64,000 nucleotides of DNA from Blakeslea trispora (GCA_025331445.1 JAIWNE010000022.1:124001-188000); one strand, 5' to 3'; counted from the first letter of the stretch, positions 50,673 through 60,181 are shown. Translations and numbers: made by a program. The notes: generated by a model not told the origin, from the sequence alone.

Positions 50673-51997
50673 ATGGTTGAGTGCAATTCTATCACTTTGT
50701 TTGCTGCTATCGGTGCTGCGTTTCTGGGCTATAAAGCCCTAACTCTTTTCAAGATTCTGTTTGATGCCTTTATTGCCCGTGGTATTTCTGTAATATATCC
50801 AACGCGCACTCTATTTTTTTTAAAAAAAAAAGTTGATTTTTAATTGTCTTTTTTTTTTTATTAGCTCCAAAAGTTTGGTGCTGGCAAAGGTTCCTGGGCA
50901 GGTAAATTGATTTTCGATTTTTCTTCTTGTTCCCCCAAAAAATGAGAGTAATACTAACTTTATTTTGTATCTAGTTATTACTGGTGCTACTGATGGTATT
51001 GGCAAAGAGTTTGCTTTGCAGCTTGCTAAAAAGAAGTTCAATATTTTCTTGATCTCCCGTACTGCTTCCAAGCTAGATGCTTTAGCTAAAGATATTTGTA
51101 AGTGTCGCCTAATTGAAGTTTAGGCGAGAAAGAGAGAGAAAGTTTGGACTAAAGAAACAAGTACGACTATAGCTGAACAATTTGGTGTTGAGACAAAGAC
51201 TTTTGCTATGGATTTTACAAAGGGAGATGCTGAAGATTACAAGAGGGTTGGTCAAATTTTGGATACTATTCGTGTTGGTGCATTGGTCAACAATGTTGGC
51301 GTCAATCACGAAATTCCCACTTCGTTTGTTGAGGAAGATGAAACTTTGATTAACAACATTATTGAAGTCAACATCAAGGGTCTCATGAAGATGACCAAGC
51401 TTGTACTCCCTCAAATGAAAGAAAAGTGAGTTGCGTTCATTTTCTATTGCTTAAAAATTGATTGGGAGGAAGAAGTTTGCTAACACTTTAAATAGCCGCA
51501 ATGGTCTTATCCTTAACATCGGATCCTTTGCTGGTTTAGTTGCCACACCTTATTTGTCTGTCTATTCTGCTGGCAAGGCCTTTTTGGCCACCTGGTCCCA
51601 AGCTTTGGGTAAGGAAGTAGAAAAGGATGGTATTGTTGTTGAACATGTCAGCACCTATTTTGTTGTCTCTGCTATGAGCAAAATTCGCAGACCTAGTCTC
51701 TTAATCCCTACAGCCAAGGACTATGTTGCCAGTGTCTTGAAGAGAATCGGCGTACCTTGTGGTGCCAATGTCCCTTTCACTTCTACTCCTTATCCAATGC
51801 ATGGTCTTGCCAACTGGGCCATCACTAATCTGTTGACTACTTCTTTCTGGGTTAACTATAACGACAGTAAGTCATATTTGAGCTACAGAAGAAAGCAGAC
51901 GATTGACTTTATTTTTGCCTTAGGTATTCAAAGAGATATTCGTAAGAGAGCTTTGCGCAAGCGTGAACGTGAAGCTGCTGCTCGCAAAACCGAATAA
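50673..51997 (+). CDS. IFA38: Very-long-chain 3-oxoacyl-CoA reductase
   Basis: 324-aa ER-membrane reductase of the short-chain dehydrogenase family, catalysing the second step (3-ketoacyl-CoA to 3-hydroxyacyl-CoA) of very-long-chain fatty-acid elongation. Six exons: 50673-50789, 50865-50901, 50975-51097, 51173-51425, 51496-51866 and 51924-51997. An N-terminal membrane helix ([20 protein letters not shown]) is followed by the NADPH-binding [18 protein letters not shown], the NNVG motif ([13 protein letters not shown]), the catalytic serine in LNIGSFAGL and the YSAGK active-site Tyr/Lys. The C-terminus ends with a strongly basic tail ([19 protein letters not shown]), a typical ER-retention-type lysine/arginine-rich end. 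Length and layout fit yeast Ifa38 and human HSD17B12. Confidence 0.93.
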
Positions 51998-52240
51998 ATA
52001 ATTGTTAAATTTAGTTTTCTGTAAATATTCTTTATCACCCATTCATATACAACCCTTTGTTGCCTTTCTTTCAATTATACTGCAAGACCAACAGGATGGA
52101 TTTGGTCAGCGATGGTGATTTCTTTTTTCACAGACATTCTTTGCATAGATCTGTATTTTTTTTAAAAAAAAAATAGTCATGATCTCTTTCCTGTAAATTT
52201 ACTATTTATTGAACAAGTGGATCAATAAGTTGTGGCCTAT

Positions 52241-54231
52241 CTAACATCGTGGTTTAAACTTGATTCTCATATCTGTAGGTGCTACTAAAAATGCACCTTC
52301 AGTAATCAAACCGTTCTTATGGATCGAATCTTCAGGCAACATCCATTCATATCGAGTTACTGTCATTCAAGGTGAGTAGGTGGTTAGACTATTTCAAGGT
52401 TATAACTTACACATCATGCACAAAAAAATACGCTGAAACAGAAGACTCATATTCATGCCAATGCATTGTCTAGCACCACCGCCAAAAGGGAGCCATGAAA
52501 GACCTTTGCCAGTATATGAACCATCATCCTCGGCTTTACCAAATCTCTCAGGATTAAACTCGTTTTTCTGTGACCATACATCATCATGATAATGCATATT
52601 AAAGACATCTACTGCAACAAGAGAGCCTTTAGGAACCAGTTTATCACAAATAACTGTATCTTCTTGAGCTATACGAGGTATACTTCTAGGGGCTGTAGGA
52701 TGCATACGCAGCACCTTTTTCAAAATGGAAAGTTAAGGCGGATTCCAAATTTGTTTTAATCATTTCATTACCTCTTTTATGGTCATATACACATAGCGCA
52801 TTTGTTTGATCTGCTCTAAAGTAGGCTGAATTTCCTTTGAATCATTACCTAGGATTGACAGTACTTCTTCTCTTGCACGACGTTGAATATCCTAGTTTTT
52901 AAAAGAAGAAGCCTTAATTAGTTCTTTTTTCTTTTCTTCTGGTTATTGACAAATTACAGGATTGACAGCAAGGTGATACAGAGTAAAACATAACATGTTT
53001 GCGGTGCCAGTGTAACCTGCCAAAAAGGAAAAATGGATGTTGCTCTATTATGAACAAATCAGTCCAACATTCGCCTTGTAAAAAGAAATATTCTTACCCT
53101 TATATGTTTATCAGTAATGATGCCTTCCTTCTCTTGAGCCTCTATCATTGCGGTTAGCATGTCCTGCTTATTGCAATTGGTTTGCTTCAATTCATTCTTT
53201 CGATCAATAATCATTTTGTCTATCAAACCACGAAATGTCTTGAGCTTTTCATGACTTGCAACCAATTTAGGAAACATCCAAAGGTAGTTTTGCTCAAAAT
53301 AAGGAAAGGCGAAATGAAAAGGATCTTGAATTGCGTCGTTGAGAATATCATATGTGTTCACCAATTCACAATTAGGGTCTGAAGTCGACCTCAAATTAAT
53401 ACCTATAGGAGTCAGTATAAGAAGAAAGAAAATGTAGCTAAAACACTCTTTGTATCCTACCAAAAGAGACCCTCCCAGTTGCATCTAGAGTGTAGCGTCT
53501 AAGTAGCTTCTTGACATCAGCAGCTTCTTCAAGCTGATCAATCTGATCAAGTAAAATTGTTGTATGTTCACCAAACATCTGCACAGGCGAGTGTCGACCA
53601 ACTGTAGGACCCAGCAATTTATGTTGATATTTCCATATGTCTCCATTTGAAAAGAAAAGACTGTGACTATCGTTCAATTTGCTTCTTAAGGTGTCTTCAT
53701 AACCCTTTGTTAAATCTGCTTTAGGAAAGATATCTATCGTCTCGGTTTAGTTGTAGATATAAGACACATTTCTTTCTTTTACTTATCAATTGACTTACCG
53801 GTTTTCATCAAGATGCGCTTAGCCTCTAAAGGATTGGTGACATAGACAGCCCAACCAACTTCTGATAATCTCTATTGTTTCCCCAAAAATAGAGTTAATG
53901 TTTGGCAAACATTACAGCTTTCAAACAACATGTTTTCCATACTTACAACATAAATGTCTTTAATTTCTTTAGATTCTAACTTTGGTTGAATGTTTCTTTT
54001 ATTGTAATCAAAGGTAGAAATGCCTCGAAACGAAGATAGAAAGGCAGGAATCCAGCTAACATATGAGATGTGGCGAATATTCTTTGGAGGTTTGAACAGA
54101 CGATCATGAATTAAATAAATGACTGTAGCAGCAATTGCTGTACTCAACATATATTTCTGGCTTTTCCATTTGTGCAATAGATAGTGACTGAGAAACTGAA
54201 CCTTTAGAGTGTCTATAATAGAGTTATACAT
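52241..54231 (-). CDS. Cytochrome P450 monooxygenase
   Basis: 521-aa P450 in eight exons: 54231-53947, 53871-53799, 53733-53461, 53402-53098, 53044-52958, 52891-52772, 52714-52411 and 52359-52241, all frame-consistent. An N-terminal membrane anchor (YMLSTAIAATVIYLIHDRLF) is followed by a proline-containing hinge. The helix-C region reads SNGDIWKYQHKLLGPTVGRH, the K-helix ExxR is in IKEVLRMHP, the PERF region is FNPERFGKAED, and the heme-cysteine loop is LPFGGGARQCIGMNMS. The I-helix reads FLAGYTGTANML: the acid/threonine pair normally found in AGxDTT is replaced by Thr-Gly. Substrate unknown. No neighbouring biosynthetic cluster is visible; the adjacent genes are housekeeping. Confidence 0.92.
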
Positions 54232-55396
54232 CTGTTGCTTGATTCTAATGATAGGAGATAAAGAAAGAGAAGAAGAAGGATAATAGTAGCTCTCTGTTTT
54301 TTATTCTTTTGTGTATTAGCTTATAAAACTAAAATTGACTCAATATGCAGCTTCCTTGCATTCAATTAAGTTGATCGACACAGTATCTTGTTCTTTTTAG
54401 TTGAAATTGTTTGCAGTAAGTACGATTATGTATCTCATGCATTCTGATGAGTGACGCTATGCGCATCCTATTCAAATCGTCGATCAAAAGCTAAGATGTC
54501 TTTGTAGATTTGCAAGAGACTAGATATCTGCTTTACTATTTGGCCATAAAATGGTTGTGTGACAGTTTGCTTTGTTTTAGATGGTTGGTCCTTAGCTTCA
54601 TAGTTCTGGGATTGTGGCGAGCTTTGTTTTAACAACTTGCTTAATCTCAAACTCAAATACAAAGACTCCTTTTTGGGACATCAAAAAATCAAAAAGATAC
54701 ATTGAATAATGCCGATCAAACCTTCTTCAGGACGACGGATACCAAGACAGTGCTGAGCCAATTGTGCTCAGTACTCCCCCCTTTTCTAGTTTACATCCAA
54801 ATATGTATCTGTACTTGAAAGTAGACCTCAATGATAAAAAAAAAACTTTCTAAAAGCAAACTGACAAACCAATTCTTACCTAATAACAAACCAAATAAAA
54901 CCTCCCATATGGAAGCTCGCTAAAGCATGAGATTGTACTGCTTAGATATCTTGGTATTTTGTTTGATTTGAATCTGCCTTTCTAAAATTCTAGTTTTGCG
55001 AACTCTCTAATATTCTTTGCGAACTTGAAGCCTGTTTAGATTCAAGCTGGAAAAGATGCACTTGAATTCACTTATGCTTGAGTTTATTGAAACTTGCTCT
55101 TTTCTTCCTCTATAGAAATAGCAACAAGATACATCTCTTCTATGTCGCTTTAGTGTACTGTTGCTTGATCTGAAACCCCCCTCTCAGCAAATACAGAAAA
55201 AAAAAGTGGCTTTGCGCAAAAAATCTAGTGAGGATTTTAAAACAAACACAAAATTTTATCTGTTGCTCACCCTCTTTCTCACTTTTACACTAATCTTAGT
55301 CACCGCTGGTATGTTGTTTAGTTTAATCTGTCACCTTCTGTTGAACTCACTCGTTGATTACTTGGCAACCTTTATATAGAGAATTCACCCTTAAGA
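54232..55396. other. Intergenic region; possible small minus-strand gene
   Basis: Divergent region between the P450 (-) and uS10 (+) genes. A minus-strand frame ending at 54468 reads ESLYLSLRLSKLLKQ and then QPFYGQIVKQISSLLQIYKD before its stop. It could join upstream strings near 54740-54926 (SHALASFHMGGFIWFVIR) through introns with weak donors, giving a protein of about 110 aa. No clear start codon is found and other frames are also open across 54700-54840. I leave it as a candidate only. Confidence 0.35.
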
Positions 55397-55892
55397 ATGT
55401 CCTACGTCGTAAGTTGCAAAAAATTAGTCTTGAGAAAAAGAATGTCATGCTCATAATATGTTGTTATAGGCTAAGAACACTACCCAAAAGCCTGGTCTTG
55501 AAGAACAAGAACAACCCAAGTAAGGATGATAAAAATGGTTGCTCAAACATCAAAGCAATGTGTCTAATACTTTTTAACTCTACAGGATCCACCGCATCCG
55601 TATCACCTTGACTTCTCGTAACGTCAAGAACCTTGAAAAGGTCTCTGCTGATCTTATTCAACGTGCTAAGGATAAGCAACTCAAGGTCAAGGGTCCCGTT
55701 CGTCTTCCTACCAAGGTCCTTAGAATCACCACTCGTAAGTCTCCTTGTGGTAACGGTTCCGAAACTTTCGACAAGTACGAAATGAAGATCCACAAGCGTT
55801 TGATTGACTTGCACTCTCCTTCTGAAATTGTCAAGCAAATCACTTCCATCTCCATTGAACCCGGAGTTGAAGTTGAAGTTACTATTGCTTAA
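55397..55892 (+). CDS. RPS20: Ribosomal protein uS10 (small-subunit S20e)
   Basis: 122-aa cytosolic ribosomal protein in three exons: 55397-55408 (only MSYV), 55470-55519 and 55586-55892. The body [38 protein letters not shown] and [20 protein letters not shown] is the universally conserved uS10 fold. The size matches yeast Rps20 (about 121 aa). Codon choice is strongly biased toward C-ending codons (AAG, GTC, ATC), as expected for a highly expressed ribosomal gene. The protein sits in the head of the 40S subunit. The very short first coding exon with an intron right after it is typical of fungal ribosomal protein genes. Confidence 0.97.
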
Positions 55893-56085
55893 ATTTCTTC
55901 ACAGTGTGTAGATGAATAAGGACCTTTATTTTTCAAGATTAGGTCTTTTTTTATAATAAAAAGCTTTTTTTTTCTTCTCGAAAAGAATGATTAGTTTTAT
56001 TAGTTAGCTTGTTAATACTCTTATGACAATGGCCAAATTATATTCAATGATGCCAGTTTTTTTTTTCAGGAGAGAGGAGAGGAAA

Positions 56086-56915
56086 TTACTTTTTCCTTCC
56101 AAAGAATGTACCATACTTATTCTTGGGCTTGTCATCATCGTTTGATATATTAGGCTCTGTTGTGTCTGGCTTTGTAGGAGCAACTGCGTTGTCATGATGA
56201 TGTAGTGCTAATTTACTGCTTTTTGGTGGTGTCAATTGGGGATTACCTGCCGAAGACGATTCTCCATCTCCGATGGTCACTAGTCGATCTCTGTCTAGTG
56301 TAACATCAAGTCCCTTTTCAAGTCTGATTTCATCCATTCGTCTTGTAATTAAATATTCCTCAAAAAGCAAAGCATTTCTCCAATTGCACTTGAAAAGAAT
56401 GTCCAAAATATCTCCAGCAATAGGCGTCAGTCCAAGCTATTCAACATAAACAGATAAGCACTTATTCTTTCATTAAGGGAACAAAGAACATACCATAAAA
56501 TCAATCATAACATTCATCAACATCTTACCAAGTAGCCATTTAGGTAGATCTGCTTTATATGCCGTTTTTATCAATTGTAACGCAAGAGCGGCGCCGACTA
56601 CATCACCAATGCCCGGAATGAGGCCAACAAGACCATCTATACCAATATTGAAGCAACAGCAATGAAAGCCTTGATCAAGAGACCAGGCTCGACTCTTGAC
56701 TTTATGTAGCAAGTGTCGATCTCGTTCACTCAAAATAAGTTCTGGGTCACTGCCACCTTTCTGCTATACCAATGTTGTTTCCTTTTTGAAGCAGCTTCTT
56801 GTGCAGCCGCCAAGACTTCAGGATTTGTTTCAAAATCCGGCCTGTTCTTGCGTATCCTGTTTGATGCTTCTCCAAGAACCCTTTTTTTAGCATAATTCGC
56901 CGCTGCTGCTTGCAT
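56086..56915 (-). CDS. DUF4112 membrane protein with an apparent frame break
   Basis: Two segments, 56915-56494 and 56436-56086, with a 57-nt intron. The second half of the first segment and the start of the second give GIDGLVGLIPGIGDVVGAAL, then MNVMIDFMVLGLTPIAGDIL and FKCNWRNALLFEEYL. This is the DUF4112 pattern of two membrane segments with 'GLIPGIGD' and 'GDxxDxxxKxNxRN' motifs. The N-terminus is soluble and the tail is histidine/proline/lysine-rich. The first segment changes frame near 56756-56763: HWYSR reads into a stop, while the frame one base over continues as KGGSDPELILSERDRHLL. Either one A is missing from the AGAAAGG run, or a 53-nt intron with a poor donor (GTCTTG, after FETNPE, to TATAG) is removed; both restore frame. 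If restored, the protein is about 240-257 aa. Function unknown. Confidence 0.75.
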
Positions 56916-57103
56916 GATTACAGAAAAAAGTTGTACAGTATTTTTGAAAAGTGTTTGTGTATTATGTTATGTTTCTTAAAAGCGGTCAAGCTGAATGAGA
57001 CAAAACAGGGCCGTTTGTTAAGATGAAGGAACAAAGTGATAAACAATAAAAAAAAACTGGTTTTTATGCTGTAAGAGGCAAATAGATTTCATATCCCGCG
57101 AGA

Positions 57104-57124
57104 GGAAATAAGTTGCGGATTTTG
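57104..57124 (+). repeat. Left terminal inverted repeat of the Tc1/mariner element
   Basis: This 21-bp block is repeated exactly and inverted at 58410-58430. The outer bases to the left do not match the right end. Confidence 0.85.
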
Positions 57125-57263
57125 AAAATTAAATTTAAAGAGTACTTTACATCATGAAGGCTGTTATGCTTCAGTACAGTGTTTGCTTATTCAAAGTGCT
57201 TTCAAACTTTGAGGATATGTAAAATAAAATATACTGTTTTATTTGGCTAAAAAAGTGGATTTG

Positions 57264-58330
57264 TTAATATTTTGTATGGCCTCCATGCGCTTTTGCAATT
57301 GATTTGCATCTTCGGCTCATACTGCTAACCAGGTTGCTTAAATACTCTGGCGTCAGCTGGTACCATTCTTTTTTCAAAACCCTTTCCAAGTCACTGAGGG
57401 TGTTCACCTCACTCTCACGCTCATCTAAACGCTTTCTCAGCTGAGCCCAGACATTTTCAATTAAGTTGAGGTTTGGACTCTGTGATGGCCATCTGTCAAA
57501 GGTGTTGGTCATGGTCTCCATCTTCAACCACCTAGAATATGCTCCTACATGACAAGGAGCATTGTCTTCTTGCAATATGTAGTCAATGTTGATCATCTTG
57601 CACTCTTTCTCAATTCAGGGAAGTTAGTAATCAACCAAACATTGGGCATAGACTTCTTGGTCAATTGATCCATGTTGCACGACTAGAGGACCAACACAAT
57701 TTGCGGGAAAGCATACCCATACCATCACAGAACCTAAACCAAACTTGTGGGCACCCTTTATGTGCCTCTCCTCGTACCTTTCTCCATCCTTTCTGATTAC
57801 TCTAATTTCAGCACTAGCACTCTTAAGGGTGAACTGGCCTCATCAGACCAAACTACCTTATCCCAGTCAGCTTTTGCCCAATTCAACCTCTCTTTGATCC
57901 AAGCTAAACGCAATTGTTTGTGCGTCTGCTTCAGAGCAGACTTTTTTGCCGCTACACGACGTTTGAACTTCATACGAGTCAATGCATCTCGAAAAGTGAA
58001 CAAAGAGACCTTCTTGCCTGAACCCAAAAATCGACGATGCTGAGCCCTAATTGACTCAGTAGGTCGACGACGAACGCTTTGACTAATCGCGTTCAAACCA
58101 GTTTGAGAAAGAAGCCTTTTTCTTCTAGTTGAAGTTTTGGGAAGAGTGGTTTGTGTTTTCTGAAGTCTTTTATAAGCTGATCGTACAGTTGATTCAGGGA
58201 GGTCGAGATCTCTTGAGATTTGAGCAAAGTTTCCTTTGTACAAGAAAGCGCCTGCTAATCTACCATAATCGTATTCGGAAAGGTGCTTATTGGCTTCTTT
58301 GGTAACAGGAGTAATAGTAGATGTGTTCAT
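57264..58330 (-). pseudogene. Tc1/mariner transposase pseudogene
   Basis: Former transposase of about 350 aa that would cut and paste its own element. The N-terminal helix-turn-helix is FAQISRDLDLPESTVRSAYK. A second DNA-binding block follows (RRRPTESIRAQHRRF, ALTRMKFKRRVAAKKSALK). The catalytic acids sit in VVWSDEAS, ILQEDNAPCHVG and SPNLNLIENVWAQLRKR. The last two are separated by 35 residues (a DD35E count). The frame is broken at least three times: one base is missing just after the first Asp motif (about 57831), and two in-frame stops follow, TAA at 57624-57626 and TGA at 57615-57617. With these lesions it cannot make a full transposase. Confidence 0.9.
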
Positions 58331-58409
58331 TTTATTATGTTTATTAAGAAAAAGGTGCTGGAAGATCAACAGAACAACAATGGGCTAGATAATCAAATTG
58401 CGGAGTTTA

Positions 58410-58440
58410 CAAAATCCGCAACTTATTTCCAACCACACTG
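58410..58440 (-). repeat. Right terminal inverted repeat of the Tc1/mariner element
   Basis: Inverted copy of the left 21-bp block, extended outward to CCACACTG and a TA dinucleotide at 58441-58442. Confidence 0.8.
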
Positions 58441-58464
58441 TACTAAGTGTTGAGAGGATCATAC

Positions 58465-58592
58465 TGGCTTCGCGTGAGGGGGAGGGACAACCCTCTCCCT
58501 CGAATCCCCTCCCAGCTAGCTAAGGTTTGGTCTACTGATCCTAATTAGTGCTGGCTGTGCGCATGGGGGAGGGACAACCCTCCCCCAGCTGG
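58465..58592. repeat. Two-copy GC-rich hairpin repeat
   Basis: Two related blocks, about 58465-58520 and 58551-58592, both contain GGGGGAGGGACAACCCTC followed by a C-rich arm and CCAGCT. Each can fold (GGAGGG-ACAA-CCCTCC stem). They stand out as GC-rich islands in AT-rich DNA, between the Tc1 element and the long-TIR element. They might be the remains of a further small element. Confidence 0.7.
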
Positions 58593-58658
58593 TTTATAGC
58601 TCATAATTTGTTGCTGTTTGAAGCTCATTATTTATGCATGATTGAATTTTTGTTTTTA

Positions 58659-58721
58659 ATTTTAAGCGGGCGGTGACTGTTTTTTACAACTCGAATTTAA
58701 GCTAGTGGTGACTGTTTTTTA
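58659..58721. repeat. Short direct repeat containing GGTGACTGTTTTTTA
   Basis: Two tandem copies of about 34 bp, each an AATTT-AAGC-like start followed by GGTGACTGTTTTTTA (58672-58686 and 58707-58721). They lie just outside the left end of the long-TIR element. Confidence 0.7.
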
Positions 58722-58757
58722 GCTCCTTTAACTTTTTAATATATTAACTGATAACTG

Positions 58758-58917
58758 ATATATCTGTAATATCCCCTTTTTTCCCTTATATCTTCAAAAG
58801 TGCTAAAAGTCAATTTTTTTTTCTTGGGAGGGGTGAACTAACTAACTAAACCACCGTTTGTACCAAGGTTGGGTGATTACCACATTTTCATCGTCCTCTT
58901 CATCAACAGACGTATTG
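58758..58917 (+). repeat. Left 160-bp terminal inverted repeat
   Basis: It matches the reverse complement of 60022-60181 with one mismatch (CTTCATCAAC versus CTTCGTCAAC) and no gap. It contains GAACTAACTAACTAAACC and, further in, an open frame reading VITTFSSSSSSTDV. Confidence 0.93.
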
Positions 58918-59076
58918 ACGCTGGAAGCACTGCACAGTGTCTCCACCCCCCAAAGTTCGTTTTCCAATTTTATAAATTCGCTTTTGTTACTGATTGTCAA
59001 AGCTACGGTTTTGGGTCACGGTCTCGGTCACGGTTTTGTTCATGATTTGTTTCTTCTTCCTTTCAGTTCTTCAAAC

Positions 59077-60036
59077 ATGTGTCTACGGAATCTAAAAAAT
59101 GGCAGCGATTTAAAGTCAAAAAGAATCATAAAAGATCCAAAAGCCATGAATCTTATCACTGAATCTTTGACAGGAACTGCGGATGATTACTTTATTGGAA
59201 ATTGCGAATGGAATGATGGTACACGCTCTGATATGGTTCTCGTGCCAAAAAATGCTCACTCGGACCTCCCTCCGTTAATCTTGGAAATTCAACACACGGT
59301 TAACTTAGCTTTTATGAAAAGGGCTGTTAATCATTGCTTACAGGCGTTTTCAAGATATGATATTGAACCTATAATATTGATTGTTTGCGTTGAAAAGATG
59401 GATCAAGATATATATAAGCATATGAAACCAAGTACGCTCCCAGGGGTATTCTCATATTTTTCTCAGCCGTGGGCCGAAAACTGTTACGTTATTTCGAAAG
59501 AAAGCATCAAGAATAATTTGACTATCCCTCTTGATCCAATGGTTGCACTCGGTGCATTTTTTACCAGCAGTAGTCCGTCACTAAGCAATCACCCTTTTAA
59601 AGATGACCCTACCATTCAGTACCTATATACCTCGTCATTTTTTCAGCAACAAATTGAAACTGTTAATAAGGATACACCATTAAAATTGATAGATCTACAA
59701 CTCATGGAGTACGATAGGTTGAAAACGCTTGCCAGTTCACTTGAACAACCAGTATTCGAAGAAGCGGTTAACGATGCCAAATTAAGAACTCTAACAATTA
59801 AAAGAAAATACGAAGATTCGTTTACACCACCAGCGCCAGCGCCATCCACAGCCAGCAAAGTTGATAAGAACAATGACACGTATAAAGCAGCCATGGAATT
59901 TGTCGTTGCATTCAAACAAAAGAAGGTAGAGCAGAAGAAAAGAATGGATTGGGCCGCGTGCCTGAAAGAAGGGGAGGATTTAAAAATCTTGAATTATAAA
60001 AATTCAGAATCATTACGCCGCCAATACGTCTGTTGA
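59077..60036 (+). CDS. PD-(D/E)XK nuclease-like protein of a mobile element
   Basis: At least 319 aa from the ATG at 59077. The frame is open upstream to 58858, and a good splice acceptor (TTCCTTTCAG, ending 59066) just before the ATG suggests a first exon that I cannot fix. The N-terminal part has LITESLTGTADDYFIGNCEW, then TRSDMVLVPKN and PPLILEIQHTVN. The acidic residues before a strand ending in E-I-Q match the PD-(D/E)XK core in its ExQ form, as in Rpn/PDDEXK_2 transposon-linked nucleases. A conserved block, PLDPMVALGAFF, and a charged C-terminus (KKRMDWAACLKEGEDLK, SESLRRQY) follow. From memory, similar proteins occur in many copies in Mucorales genomes. The final codons lie within the right inverted repeat. 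Whether it cuts DNA or drives transposition is unproven. Confidence 0.7.
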   Translation: MCLRNLKNGSDLKSKRIIKDPKAMNLITESLTGTADDYFIGNCEWNDGTRSDMVLVPKNAHSDLPPLILEIQHTVNLAFMKRAVNHCLQAFSRYDIEPIILIVCVEKMDQDIYKHMKPSTLPGVFSYFSQPWAENCYVISKESIKNNLTIPLDPMVALGAFFTSSSPSLSNHPFKDDPTIQYLYTSSFFQQQIETVNKDTPLKLIDLQLMEYDRLKTLASSLEQPVFEEAVNDAKLRTLTIKRKYEDSFTPPAPAPSTASKVDKNNDTYKAAMEFVVAFKQKKVEQKKRMDWAACLKEGEDLKILNYKNSESLRRQYVC

Positions 60037-60181
60037 CGAAGAGGACGATGAAAATGTGGTAATCACCCAACCTTGGTACAAACGGTGGTTTAGTTAGTTA
60101 GTTCACCCCTCCCAAGAAAAAAAAATTGACTTTTAGCACTTTTGAAGATATAAGGGAAAAAAGGGGATATTACAGATATAT
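60022..60181 (-). repeat. Right 160-bp terminal inverted repeat
   Basis: Inverted copy of the left arm (one mismatch). It starts at the last codons of the nuclease-like gene (CAATACGTCTGTTGA) and runs outward to CAGATATAT. Confidence 0.93.

Larger units (their letters stand above)
57104..58440 (-). mobile_element. Tc1/mariner-type DNA transposon, inactive
   Basis: A 1.3-kb element around a broken transposase. GGAAATAAGTTGCGGATTTT with the following G is present at 57104-57124, and its exact inverted copy lies at 58410-58430. The right end extends outward as TTCCAACCACACTG and then TA, the expected CAGTGTGG-like terminus and TA target. The left outer 10-12 bp are different (TCCCGCGAGA), so the left tip has diverged or been lost. 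One TA borders each side, consistent with but not proof of the usual target duplication. Confidence 0.85.
58758..60181 (+). mobile_element. Long-TIR element carrying a PD-(D/E)XK nuclease-like gene
   Basis: A 1,424-bp unit bounded by 160-bp inverted repeats (58758-58917 and 60022-60181) that differ at one position. It holds one gene, a PD-(D/E)XK nuclease-like protein in the + orientation. The outer tips read ATATATCTGTAATATCCCC on the left and its complement on the right. TATA borders both sides, so a 4-bp TATA or 2-bp TA duplication is possible, but the palindromic tips make it ambiguous. The near identity of the arms suggests a recent event. No DDE transposase or polymerase is inside. The element could be self-mobile through the nuclease, mobilised by another transposase, or an inverted duplication. 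Confidence 0.75.

Noticed and set aside
58858..59076. Treating 58858 as the start of the nuclease-like gene
   Set aside because: The frame begins at a TTG, not ATG, lies in the inverted repeat, and a splice acceptor precedes the first ATG; the real 5' end is unresolved.
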